In this document: positions 23,665 through 33,963 of the stretch, piece after piece | Layout of the letters: every line of letters starts with the position of its first letter | Numbering within the stretch: position 1 is the stretch's first letter | Notes under the pieces: generated by a model | What the model saw: the letters and a program-made list of their open reading frames with translations, nothing else | Told to the model about the DNA's origin: nothing | Database searches by the model: none | Made by a program: the position numbers and the translations under genes | Source: Nepenthes gracilis | Taxonomy: Eukaryota; Streptophyta; Magnoliopsida; Caryophyllales; Nepenthaceae | DNA: 64,000 bases | Reading direction: 5' to 3' | Assembly: GCA_033239525.1 (NCBI GenBank) | Contig: BSYO01000011.1 | Location: 8,957,973-9,021,972, forward strand

Positions 23665-24163
23665 TTGATAATTTGGATAGAATATGATGATTGCTTTCCT
23701 ATTACTGATTTATTAAATAGTATATATATATATATATATTTTTGATAATTTGGATAAAATAAGATGATTGCTTTCCTATTACTGATTTATTAAATAGGTT
23801 ATATTAAAATACATAAAATCATGCATTTGTTGTAAAGTTGATCAAATTATCCATGTAATTTCAGAACTAGGTTCGTATGTGGTTTGGCATCTCCATCAAA
23901 TTGGTCAATAGAAAACTATAGCTAGGCAATGCTTGGCGTCCATGGAATTCGTGATGACAAGGACTAATAATTGCGACCCAACTTATCTCCAGCCAACTGA
24001 ATTGAATATGTGAAGTGGCCTACCTACCCACTTACTGTATTTTATGAATGGTGTCTATCAAAATCCAAGAATTAAAAATTGAAAATTAAAGATTTTGCCA
24101 TACCAAAGCATCATACATATTCTTGTGTTACTCGTTAGCCGGTTGGTTTTAACCCTTTATTTT
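23051..24163. other. AT-rich locus sequence between T1 and T2
   Basis: No gene or element recognised. (TA)n runs at about 23631-23664 and 23720-23740 flank a duplicated segment. It is probably original chromosomal sequence, continuous with 50816-51384 before T2 inserted. Confidence 0.5.
23664..23797. repeat. Tandem duplication separated by (TA)n
   Basis: A 57-bp segment starting tttgataatttggata and ending tttattaaatag occurs at 23664-23720 and 23741-23797 with two differences, separated by (TA)n. Each copy follows a TA run, so slippage or unequal exchange at the TA tracts is likely. Confidence 0.9.
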
Positions 24164-24168
24164 AAATT

Positions 24169-25114
24169 TAATGGGTGCGGTCATAATTGGGCCAATCCGG
24201 AAACCAAACTCACTGAAGGGGGAAGGGCCAAAGAAGAGGCGACCCACGGTGCAACCACATGAGCCTGAGGGCAAGGCGGAGATGCGATCTGCCTGGGTGG
24301 GTCTACCGGAGATCGCCGCGAGAAATAAGCAATTAAAGCTAATCCACGAGACCTCTTTTGCTCACTAGCTGACAAGTGACACAACTCAGTATAAGTATGC
24401 AAATAACACTTGCTATAGCCACATAGGATAGCACGACAAATATTTTTAAAATATCGCCCAAGATCACAAATCTCTCCTAAAATGGCAGTTACAACTCAGC
24501 AAATCTCCCTGGAAGGCAATTGCCACATGGTGACCTACATGATAACCCTAGTAAAGGAATGAATGTCCCCAAGCATCCACGGTTACCATACTCTGCATGT
24601 GATCGCAGAGACATTTCAGCAAATTTGCCAAGGCAACCGACAACCAATCTTGCACCCAAGTAAGGTTAAATCGGCTCAACATTATAAATGCCCCTTCACT
24701 TCTGCAAGAAGAGGAGAGCAATCTGTACCTTCAAGTATCCAGGAAGATCGAAGTACTCTCTCCCTCTCTTAAGCCACTCATCCCCTGAGTGCACCCTCAC
24801 ACAAAGTTGCTCTTCGCCTAGTGTAACCGCCGGAGCCAAGCCCTTTAGTTCCACACTCAATCCCCCTCCTTCAGGCATCCACACATTATTTGCATCTTTT
24901 ATCTTTCTCTCTTTCATAGAAAGATTTCTGATTTGAGTGTCAAAGGATATATCAATGAGCAAGTCCCATTGTCCTTTAAACTCTTATTGATTTTTGATGT
25001 GTGCAGGATCCAGATTATCTAAAAACAGAGATTGAACTTGCCTTAATTCGACCCGCTAGAAGAAATTAGGTGGCTCTCTACTTTGTACAGCAATCCGAAT
25101 CTAAAGACGCATTA
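24169..25114 (+). repeat. T2 5' LTR
   Basis: 946 bp, starts TAATGGGTGC (TGAT decayed) and ends GACGCATTA before the PBS TTGGCATCGCC at 25115. Homologous to 49867-50810 with many substitutions. Hairpin arms gtcaaagga (24939-24947) and tcctttaaa (24972-24980). Confidence 0.85.
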
Positions 25115-25549
25115 TTGGCATCGCCTATGAGAATGACTAAAAAGTCCAAACACCACACTCATAAAGACAAATATGGTCAACACCATGACACAAGCCACCA
25201 TGTTGACTTGAGATGCCACCTCCCATGACGACAATCTCTCTATAAGTAGCCATGTGGGTGAGCAACTTTCCCCAGGCATGCACGTATCTGCCGCCCAAAT
25301 GAAAATGTCTTAAATACTCTAAACCCTCTACACACATCTAGATGGACAATTGTTGGGGCTCCCTCCACCACCTCTCAGATCTCGGCTTCAAAGCGAAGGA
25401 GCCAGAGGAGGAGGTGCCTAGCAAGAAGACCCATCAACCTGACGACCTCGGGGTCCGAGTGACCATGAGTGACAGGGCTTGAACGTAGTTGAAGGGCCAA
25501 CTGAGTCATAGGAGGTAGGTAGAAAGCTCAAGGCGACAAAATTCTTGCT
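25115..25549 (+). other. T2 internal, left part
   Basis: PBS-like TTGGCATCGCCTATGAG at 25115-25131, then leader sequence resembling that of T1 ('gactaaaaagtcca', 'tcacctcccat...gacaat'). No coding domain recognised. Interrupted at 25550-25554 by G2. Confidence 0.6.
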
Positions 25550-25852
25550 ACTCCTATGACGGAACAGATTTTTTTTTTGCAACACAGGATATGGATGCCA
25601 TCTAGGACCCATATACTTTTAACCTTAAGAAGTATAGCGGAAGTTAGTCTAACATCCTGCGGAAGCATTCATCTTCATTCCAAAATATTCATTCCGAATA
25701 CATAATCAAAAATGTCTAACTAAAAAAAAAGTTCATGAATCATAATTGAGTCATTACAATGATATTCTCCAAAATAAGCTTCCGTGTCTTAATAATTCTT
25801 CAGACAAGCTCTAATCACTCCAACTCGTCAGGCACAAGCTCTAAAGTCTCAT

Positions 25853-28081
25853 CTATAGGGGAAAAATAGAAAACAATGAGTCGAGGCTCAACAAGGTACA
25901 TGCCGATTATCATAAAATATTTGTGTTGTCAGGCGGATGCATAAATATTAATAAACAGTAGCGGATCAGAAAACTAAAGTAATCAATGCAAGAAAAATCA
26001 GAACAGAATCATATGCAATACTATAATCAATACTTAGCCTGATGAAGGTCAAGCAAAATGTCAGAGCATAAAACGGAGTCGGTTTCATTATAAAAGTCTT
26101 CTTTTATTCTTTTTCTTGTGGAGGGGGCATTAATTAAGGATAGATTGTGTTCAGTCCACACAATTCAAGGCCGATAACTGAACAGAAGTATCCCGTCTCA
26201 TGGGATCGGTGTGCCACCCTAAGGTAGGCCAGAACCTTATGCTTTCCTCCAGACCGTAATGCCCCGAGGACAGGGCGGACCACAAATGTCTCCATGGACA
26301 GAGTTCGCTTTCCTCCTGACCATAATGCCTCGAGGACAGGCGGACCATGATTAACTCCATGGACAGAGTTATTTTCGATTACTACCATAAATTTTTAAGG
26401 CATGCCGGAGAACCTTATCTCCCAAATCTAAAGTCTGAGCTGATTGTCATATCATAAAGTCAGTTCACATTTTCTTTGTTCTTATTCCGGATGTCCATGT
26501 CACAAGCCGATTTCGAATTCATCATGCAAGTGCCGATTTCCATTTTCACATGCAAAAGCAGAGTTCAACGTATGCAATCCGGTTTCATGTTCTACGCAAG
26601 GGCCGGTTTCAAATGCAAGAGGGCCGATTTTGATTTCCATGTAAAGAGGGCCGGTTTGATTTTCATGTGAGGGCCGATTTCAATTTCCATGCAAAGAGGG
26701 CCGGTTTGATTTTCATGTGAGGGCCGGTTTTGATTTCAACATACAAAAGGGCCTGTTTTTTTTTTCCATGCAAGGGGCCGATTTTGTTTTCTACATGCAA
26801 AGCCGAGTTCGATTTATGCAGGGAGGGTTTCGTCCTTCACTAAAGGCCGAGTCTAATGTTTCATGTAGAACCGAGCTCAATTTTTTTATGCAAAAGCCGG
26901 TTTCATGTTTTTTCCTAAAAGCCGAGTTGATGTCGAGAACCAATGTTCGATTTACATGTAGCCGATTGCGATTGCAATGCCGATTCAAAATTTTCATGCA
27001 GTCGAGTTCATAATGCAGAAAGGCCGAGTTCATCTTTATGTAGGGATCCAAGTTCAATGCAGCCGATTTTAGATTTTTCATGCAGAAGGGGCCGAGTTCA
27101 TTTCCATGCAGCCGATTTCAAATGTTCATGCAAAAGGGGCGAATCCATTTTCAAGCAGCCAATTTTAGTAAAAGCCAATTTCGAATTTTCATGCATAAAG
27201 GGGCGAATCCATTTTTAAGCAGCCGATTTTAATCATGCCCACTTAAAAGCCGATTTCGATTGTTCATGCAAAAAGGGCGAATCCGATTTTGATGCACAAA
27301 GCCAATTTTGACTTTGATGCACAGGGCTGATTTCGATTTCGATGCACAAAGCCGATTTCGACTTCGATGCACGGGGCCGATTTCGATTTCGATGCACAAA
27401 ACAGATTTTGATTTTTATAACAAAGGCCAATTTCGATTTCAATGCAAAGGGCCGATACCGATTTTGACGCACAAAGCTGATTTCGACTACGATGCACGGG
27501 GCCGATTTTGATTTCGATGCACAAAACCGATTTCGTTTTTTTATAGCAAAGGCCGATTTCAATTTCAATGCAAAGGGCCGATTCCGATTTTGATGCACAA
27601 AGCCGATTTTGACTTCGATGTACAAAACCGATTTTGATTTTTATAGCAAAGGCCGATTTTGATTTTAATGCAAAAAGACCGAGTCCAATTACAAGTAAAT
27701 GCCAAGTTCATAATGCAGAAAGGCCGAGTCCAATTACAAGTGAATGTCGAGTTCATTTTGCAATGCAGAAGGGCCGAGTGCATTTATAAGCAAATGCTGG
27801 TTTCATGCTTCACGTAAAAATGAGTTCGATTTATAATGCAAAAAGGCCGAGTCTAATTACAAGTAATGCCGAGTTCATTTTGCAATGCAGAAAGGCCGAG
27901 GACGGAGGTGTTTCTCTCGATCAAGCACAGAATATATCATGTATAAAATTCATAACTTCATCAATTCATGGATTTTTAGAAGGTAGATATACTTACAGTA
28001 AATCATGAACTTTAAAAAGGAAGAAGAGTACACTTGCAAACATTCTTAAATCTAAACTTAAAACATAGAGTGTACACTTGC
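25853..28081 (-). other. Predicted GC-AG leader intron in G2 3' LTR
   Basis: Minus-strand TCTCAG|GCAAGTGT at 28082/28081 and TTTTTCCCCTATAG|ATGAG at 25853/25852, with ACTCAT about 26 nt before the AG. Length 2229 nt. In the 5' LTR the donor is intact (47144) but the acceptor reads TACAT|ATGAG, so the AG is lost. Confidence 0.4.
26490..27910 (-). repeat. GCCGATTTCGAT array (G2 3' LTR)
   Basis: Plus-strand words such as gccgatttcgatttcgatg, cacaaa and gccgagttcat recur about every 28-32 bp. The matching array in the 5' LTR is at about 45480-46970. Open frames seen across it on both strands are by-products of the repeat. It lies between donor-like and acceptor-like sites. Confidence 0.85.
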
Positions 28082-28171
28082 CTGAGAGTTGATCGCCTAA
28101 ATTTTACCGTCTTGAAGCTTTTCCCCCTTCACTCTCTTCCTTTTGCTTGCCTGTGCATCAACCAGTGCTGG

Positions 28172-28181
28172 GTTTATATAG
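28172..28181 (-). promoter_or_regulatory. TATA box of G2 3' LTR
   Basis: Minus strand CTATATAAAC, about 90 nt before the CAG|GCAAGT site. The 5' LTR copy is at 47234-47243. Confidence 0.55.
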
Positions 28182-28621
28182 AGGAGGGGTTGGTGGAGTA
28201 AGTGGGGTAAGTCACTTACTCCCATACTTGTTTTTCAGGGGTAGGTGGAGTAACCAGGTTGGTTTACTTACTTCATTTGGTCGCCGTCTAGTTGCCGCCT
28301 AGTTGGATTTTAACTAAACAATAAAGTTTACTTTTGTCTTTAGTTACCATTAATTTAATCTGGCCAACTGCTCCATTTTTATGCCAGCGGCCCACTCTTT
28401 GTTGGCCAGCCTTTTTGGGCCGGTTGTGTTTTTCATCAAACAGGCCGATTTTGGATTCTATGGAGGAGGCCAGTCCATTTTTCATTATGGATGGGCCGAT
28501 CTTGATTCACAGAAGGGAAGCCGAGCTTGATTACAAGGCTGGACTAGATTTTCATGGGAGGAGGCCGGTTTGGATTTCTATGTATGCAGGCTGGTTAACA
28601 TATTAAGTTTTGGATCTCACA

Positions 28622-28645
28622 ATCCTCCCCTACTTATAGAAATTT
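28622..28645 (-). other. G2 polypurine tract
   Basis: The minus strand reads ATAAGTAGGGGAGGAT right before the LTR, preceded by a GAGGATGAAATTTCT word, the standard Del/Tekay ending. Confidence 0.85.
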
Positions 28646-28676
28646 CATCCTCGAAATTTGAGTAAAGTTACATACC

Positions 28677-29836
28677 TTAATCAAACAAGTGGGGATACTT
28701 GCTCCGAATTTCTTCTTCTCGCTCCCAGGTAGCTTTTTTGGGTGAGTGATTCCTCCACAGTACTTTTACCAGAGAGACCGTCCTTGTTCGCAGCTTTTGC
28801 TCTTTCTGATCGAGAATTTGTAATAGCTCCTCGACATAGGGTAGATCCTTGTGGACTTCCATGGGTTCGAACTCAATCACATGAGTAGGGTCGTAAACAT
28901 ATTTTCGGAGCATGGATATATGGAACACATCATGCACTTCAGTTAAACTCGACTAGTAGTGCTAAACAGTACGCCACTTCCCCGATCCTTTCTAAAATCT
29001 CAAAAGGACCAATAAATCGTGGCTTTAGTTTTCCTTTTACTCCAAATCGTGACGTTCCCTTAGATGGTGAGACTTTCAGGAAGACGAAATCTCCCACTTC
29101 AAAACTTAAGTCTTTCCTTCTTTTGTTCGCGTAGCTCTTCTGTCTGCTCTGAGCGATTTTTAAGTTATCATGGATTAGTCTAAGTTTCTTTTACTATTTC
29201 TGGACCTAGGATTCTCTTATCTCCAGTTTCCTCCCAATGAATTGGCGATCTGTACTTCCTTCCATACAAGGCTTCAAAAGGGGCCATGCCGACACTAGCC
29301 TAGTAGATGTTATTGTAGGCAAATTCTGCCAACGCCAGGTAAGCATCCCAATTTCCCTTCATTTCCAACACCGAAGCCCTCAGCATATCTTCAAGAATTT
29401 GATTGGTCCGCTCAGACTGGCCATCCATCTGGGGGTGATAAGCAGTACTGAACTTTAATTCAGTCCCCAGTTCCTTATGCAGACTTTTCCAAAACCTTAA
29501 GACAAAACGGGGGTCCCTATCTGACACGATGGAGGCAGGGATTCCGTGAAGTCTCACAATTTCGTTCACATAGAGCTGTGCCAGCTTGTCACGTGAGTAG
29601 GTCATCCTGATCACCAGGAAGTAGGCTGACTTTGTCAGTTGGTCAACTATAACCCAGACGGCATCATGATTCCTAGGGGTCCTTGGCAAACCTGACACAA
29701 AGTCCATAGCAATATCCTTCCATTTCCAACTTGGGATTGGCATTGGTTGCAACAATCCGGATGGTTTTCTCCTTTCAGCCTTCAGTTGCTGACATACAAG
29801 GCATTTCTCCACATAGGCCATAATATCCCTCTTCAT
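28677..29836 (-). pseudogene. G2 integrase with chromodomain
   Basis: DNA strand-transfer enzyme that inserts element cDNA into the chromosome. 29300-29836 is one open frame: half of an HHCC zinc finger (CLVCQQ), core with MDFVSGLP (first Asp), SDRDPRF (second Asp) and GQSERTNQ (Glu), with the usual 35-residue spacing between the last two. After shifts near 29200 and 28950 come FVFLKVSPSKG (GPY/F-type region) and, at 28677-28937, VHDVFHISMLRKYV followed by a C-terminal chromodomain-like part with VKVLWRNHSPKKATWE. The core looks catalytically intact; the frameshifts and the missing upstream joins make the polyprotein dead. Confidence 0.85.
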
Positions 29837-29859
29837 GTTCCTTTACCAGAACGTTTTCT

Positions 29860-30554
29860 TTAAGTCGTGATACATTTTGTTTGTTCCAGAGTGGATGGCA
29901 TACTTAAACCATGGGCTTCCTTTAAAATTTTCTCTTTCAACTCCTTATCATCAGGTACGCACAATCGATCTCTAAACCTCAATGCTCCGTCTGCTCGGAT
30001 GTTGTATTTAGCTCGAGATTCCTTACTCAAGTCGCTTGCAATTTCTACAAGGAATGGATCGTTGACTTGCATCTCATTAACTTCACTAACGATCTCCGGT
30101 TGAATTTGAAGATAGGATAGGAGCATCCTATTTCCCTTAGCATATTGTTGGACATCCCATTGCTCTAGATATTCTAACATCTCCATTTGTTTGACTTGCA
30201 ATTGAGCCACAAATCCAGACCGTCGACTTAAAGCGTCTGCCATCACGTTAGCCTTCCCAGGCTTATACTGTATTTCACAGTTATAGTCCTTTAGGAAATC
30301 AAGCCACCTCCTTTGCCTCATGTTAAGCTCCTTCTGGAAAAACAAATACTTTAAATTTTTGTGATCAGAATACACCAGAAACTTTTCACCGTATAGGTAA
30401 TGTCTCCAAATTTTCAAGGAAAATACCACAGCCGCAAGCTCCAAATCATGGGTTGGGTAGTTCTTTTTGTGAACCTTTAGCTGCCTAGACTCATAAGCTA
30501 CTACCTTACCGTGCTGCATCAGCACGCATCCCAAGCCTGCCTTAGAGGCGTCAC
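29860..30554 (-). pseudogene. G2 RNase H, 5' end cut off by G3
   Basis: Ribonuclease H that removes the RNA template during cDNA synthesis. Motifs: [13 protein letters not shown], the E region [25 protein letters not shown] and [13 protein letters not shown]3 inserted within the codons just before DASK, duplicating GTCAC; the upstream codons resume at 43375 on the minus strand. The downstream end shifts frame near 29905, before the integrase zinc finger (H..H part visible in another frame). Confidence 0.88.
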
Positions 30555-31427
30555 TGTAACGATCCAAATTTCAAAACCTAGAAAATTCAGTCATCGGGTC
30601 CGGTCAACGCTAGTTGACCGAAAAATGTAATAAGTTGGCCTTAAGATAAGAACTCCATCCAATGCATTCCGTCCATTCAGCAAAAAAATTCCGTCCTTTT
30701 GTTGGAAAAAGAACTCCACCCTTTATGTGAGGAAAAAGAAGTCTGGCTTCCCTTTGTAACAACCCAAAATATAAAACAAAGAATTATTTCAGTTTTAGAA
30801 TCCGGTCAACGCCCGTTGACCTAAAAGTGTAACAAGAAAGGAAAATCGGCTTAAGATGGAATCAAGTTAGGCCTTAAGAAGTCCGGATTCCGGGATAAGA
30901 AGAAGTCCAGATTGTCCGGATTTCTGGATGAAAAAGAAGTCCGGATTTCCTTGATGAAAAAGAAGTTCGGATTTCCTTAATAAAATGAAGTCCGGATTTC
31001 CCTTGGTAAAAAGAACTCCGATTCCGTGAATGTAAGTCCGGATTTTGTTGGAGAAAAGAAGTCCGGATTTCCGTGGAATTAAGACTTCCGCCGTCTGAAA
31101 AACTACTCCGGAATTTCCTTTGTTGAAAACAATCCGGATTTCCTGTGAATAAAGAGCTCCGGCATTTGACACTAAAACCTACTCCGAATTTCCCATCAAA
31201 AAACAAGTCCGGCCTTGGAGCAGGTTTTGAAATCAAAAGTTGTTGAAGAAAGTGAAGGAGCCGGAGTGATGACTCATGACGTTGGGAACACACGACATAA
31301 ATGAACTAGCTAATTCCAAAGTTTTGAAAATGTAAAGTCATAAATGACCCTCTTTGGAAAATATAAAATCATAAATGATACCTTTGGAAAGTAGGAAATC
31401 ATAAATGATGGCCACTTAACTCACGGG

Positions 31428-31436
31428 CTATAAATA
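31428..31436 (+). promoter_or_regulatory. TATA box of G3 5' LTR
   Basis: CTATAAATA, 99 nt upstream of CAG|GCAAG. The identical arrangement is at 41014-41022 in the 3' LTR. Confidence 0.6.
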
Positions 31437-31739
31437 AGGGCTTGAGAGCATCAAAAAAAAGGCACCCACTTGAAACTCTTAGTAAAGAAGGAGACCGAAA
31501 GCTAAGGCAAAGTAGAAAAGAATTCAGGCAAGATACTCACCCCTATTTCTAAAACTCATGTTTATTTATGTTGCTATGAAAGTATATGATATTCCGTATG
31601 AAGTATGCTTTTGCTGTTTTATGAATTATCATTCTGAAATACATGTTTAAAAAGAAATTCTGTTACGCATGATGTTAGATTTATTCTGTTTATGATTAAT
31701 TGTCAATTGTTATGAATTTTGATAAATGCATGTTTATGG

Positions 31740-32940
31740 AAAAGAATTTAGGCCTTAAGATGGAACAAGAACTCCGGCTATTGATCCCTGTTTCTGTCAA
31801 AAAGATCTCTACATTTAAGATAAAAGACCTCCAGCGTTTTACAGAAAATGATTTAGAGCTCCGGCATTTTAGAGAATAACTTCGGATTTAGAGCTCCGGC
31901 ATTTTGGAAAATGAACTTCGGATTAAAGCCTTGAGTAACAGTAAATGAACTCCGAATTTAGAACTTCGGATTTTAACAGAAAATGCACTCCGGATTTAAG
32001 AACTTCGGATTTTGACAGAAAGCACTCTGAATTTAGAACTTCGGATTTTAACAGAAAATGCACTCCGGATTTAAGAACTTCAGATTTTGACAGAAAGCAC
32101 TCCGGATTTAGAACTTCAGATTTTAACAGAAATGCACTCCGGATTAAGAGTTCGGATTTTAACAGAAATCGGACTCCGAATTTTTACAATTTCAGAAATT
32201 TAACTCCGGATTTGAGAGCTTCGGATTTTAAAATAAAATGAGCTTCAGATTTTAGAACTTCAGATTTTTGAAAAGAAAAGCACTTCGTTCAGTTATGAAA
32301 AAAAACTCCGGCCTTCTATTTGAAAAAGAACTCCGACCTACTGTAGAATAGAGAACTCCGGCTTTTTACTCTGACTTTTACTCCGGCTTTTGATAACAAC
32401 TCATGATACAAGAACTTCGGCATTTAACAAAAGAGCTTCGGTTTTTGAAATGAACTCCGGCTTTTGAACTCCGGATTTTAGAGCTTCGGATTTTATAAGA
32501 AAGTGAACTCCGAATTTATGAACTTTGGATCTTGAAAGAAAAACACTCCGGAGTATGGAAAAGAAAAGCACTCCATCCATTTTAAAAGAAGCACTCCGGC
32601 CCTTTGTTCAAAAAGCACTCCGGATTTTTGGTAAGAAAAACACTCCGTCCCTTTTGAAAGGAAAGGCACTCCGTCCCTTTTTAGAAAAAGAACTTCGGAC
32701 TTTGTTAAAAATGTACTTCGTCCTTTATGAATAAAGAACTCCGGTTTTAATGATCTTTGGATTCAGAAAAGAACTCCGGCTTTGATTAAAGAAACGAACT
32801 CCGACTTTGTAAGAAAAGAACTACGGCTATATAAAAGAACTGCGGTTTTTATAAGAATTTCGGCTTTGTAAGGCACTCCGGTATTGATAAAAGAAGTCTA
32901 GCTCCGGCCCTCTGCATGAAAAGAACTCCGGCCTATGTAT
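31740..32940 (+). repeat. ACTCCGG/CTTCGGATTTT array (G3 5' LTR)
   Basis: Degenerate units of about 25-35 bp around aactccgg(a/c)ttt and acttcggattttaacag. The same array is at about 41330-42530. Visible open frames are repeat artefacts. Confidence 0.85.
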
Positions 32941-33029
32941 ATATGAACATGGAAAAATGCATGGATTACGGACAGCAAGTGGAACTCTTACGACTTTTGA
33001 TTTATGATGATTGGCCATTAAAGAACACG

Positions 33030-33290
33030 AACCAAGACCCGAGTTTCCATTAAGCTTGCTGTTAAAGATGGATGAAGGATATTGGAGTGACACTCGAGGA
33101 TGCCTCCTGGGCCACCGGAGGGGACCTTTTGGTGGCATAAGAACTATGGATTATGGCCCCGTATGCCAGGTTAAAGGCATTACCTCCCGCCCCGGGGAGC
33201 ATAATGAGGGGATACTGCTTTAGGTTGTAGGGTAGCACACAACCCGTCCTCGATGTTGTCCGCTCCCATCTGGTCCCTAAAGATGATACG
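33030..33290 (+). other. Conserved GC-rich block in G3/S2 LTRs
   Basis: A block with ggatgcctcctgggccac, ccccggggagcataatg, gtagcacacaacccgtcc and tggtccctaaagatgat. It is nearly identical at 42620-42860 and, inverted, at 37225-37460 in S2, although the surrounding arrays differ. It includes inverted-repeat pieces (CTCCCG/CGGGGAG around the core; GGTTGT...ACAACC). Function unknown; it would lie inside the predicted intron. Confidence 0.6.
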
Positions 33291-33809
33291 AATTCCGAAT
33301 GATTTTGATGAATTTTCTGAAGACAAGATGAAAAGAATAAGAACTGAAGAAGAAACGATATGATGATTTTTTCTTATGCTATGCTATATTATGAATTTAT
33401 GTTTTAATCAAAGTATATGTATGTTTATATTTTCTGCATGTGAGTATCCTGCTGGGCTTTGTAAGCTCATTCTTGCAACTTTTCAGATGACAAGCTTATG
33501 GAGGTTGAAGTTGAGTAGATTCCTATGGTGTAGCTGAATGATTAAGCTGGCCGGAGCTGATTTTTGAGAGCTTTGTTTATTTTATTTTTGAGGAGACTTG
33601 TAAAATTTATTCCACTGCTTATGAATGTTAGTATGTTTCCGTGATACTTTGGGATTAATGAAATTATAAATCTCTAGTATGCATCTCAGGTTTAAAAGTA
33701 AAGAAGAAAAGAAAAAATTTTATGTTCATCTATATATCTTTTTATTTATTTGTAAGGACTTTGGATTTGACGATGACTTTTGATGGTAATAAAAGTCGGG
33801 TCGTCACAG

Positions 33810-33822
33810 TTGGTATCAGAGA
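33810..33822 (+). other. G3 primer binding site
   Basis: TTGGTATCAGAG two bases after the 5' LTR: initiator-Met tRNA primer consensus. Confidence 0.88.
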
Positions 33823-33963
33823 GAAAACTGAGATGCTTTAGGTTAATTTGAATCAACACGGAAACGTAGGACAAGGTTAGTTAAGGCGAGAAGAGGGTTA
33901 GCTTTACTTATGTTTGGTCAGAGTAAATTGTGATAGCCACTTTTGGCAGGATGACTAACAGAA

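Larger units (their letters stand above)
25555..28621 (-). repeat. G2 3' LTR
   Basis: 3067 bp. The minus strand starts TGTGAGATCC at 28621 and ends CCGTCATA (TGTG decayed to TATG on plus) at 25555. It closely matches 44549-47685. It contains TATA at 28172-28181, the GC donor-like site at 28081, the GCCGATTTCGAT array and the acceptor-like site at 25853. Confidence 0.9.
31528..33486 (+). other. Predicted GC-AG leader intron in G3 5' LTR
   Basis: ATTCAG|GCAAGATACTC at 31527/31528 and AACTTTTCAG|ATGAC at 33486/33487. GCTCAT lies about 20 nt before the AG. Length 1959 nt, and it removes the whole tandem array. The 3' LTR copy is intact at 41114-43052. Spliced leader would be about 60-70 nt of exon 1, then about 320 nt to the PBS. 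Confidence 0.45.
30555..33808 (+). repeat. G3 5' LTR
   Basis: 3254 bp, TGTAACGATCC to GTCGTCACA. Two successive LTR-start-like segments (30555 and 30755), each followed by a palindromic GGTCAAC pair. Then TATA 31428-31436, donor-like site 31527/31528, ACTCCGGATTT array 31740-32940, conserved GC-rich block about 33030-33290, acceptor-like site 33486. Confidence 0.93.

Noticed and set aside
27233..27783. Long overlapping frames rich in Lys, Ser and Cys-Ile-Lys/Glu over the G2 LTR array
   Set aside because: Periodic with the ~30-bp repeat, open on both strands and in several frames, and copied in the other LTR. They are artefacts of a low-stop tandem repeat.
26500..27900. CRISPR-like array
   Set aside because: Units are degenerate and contiguous without unique spacers, in a plant LTR present twice.
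31945..32241. Repeat frame with RTSDFNRK-type units in the G3 LTR
   Set aside because: Follows the ACTCCGG/CTTCGG array exactly; it is broken in the other LTR and has no start context.
33011..33223. Frame conserved in three LTR copies (MDEGY.SDTRGCLLGH)
   Set aside because: Nearly all differences among G3 and S2 change the amino acid in this frame, so conservation is at DNA or RNA level.
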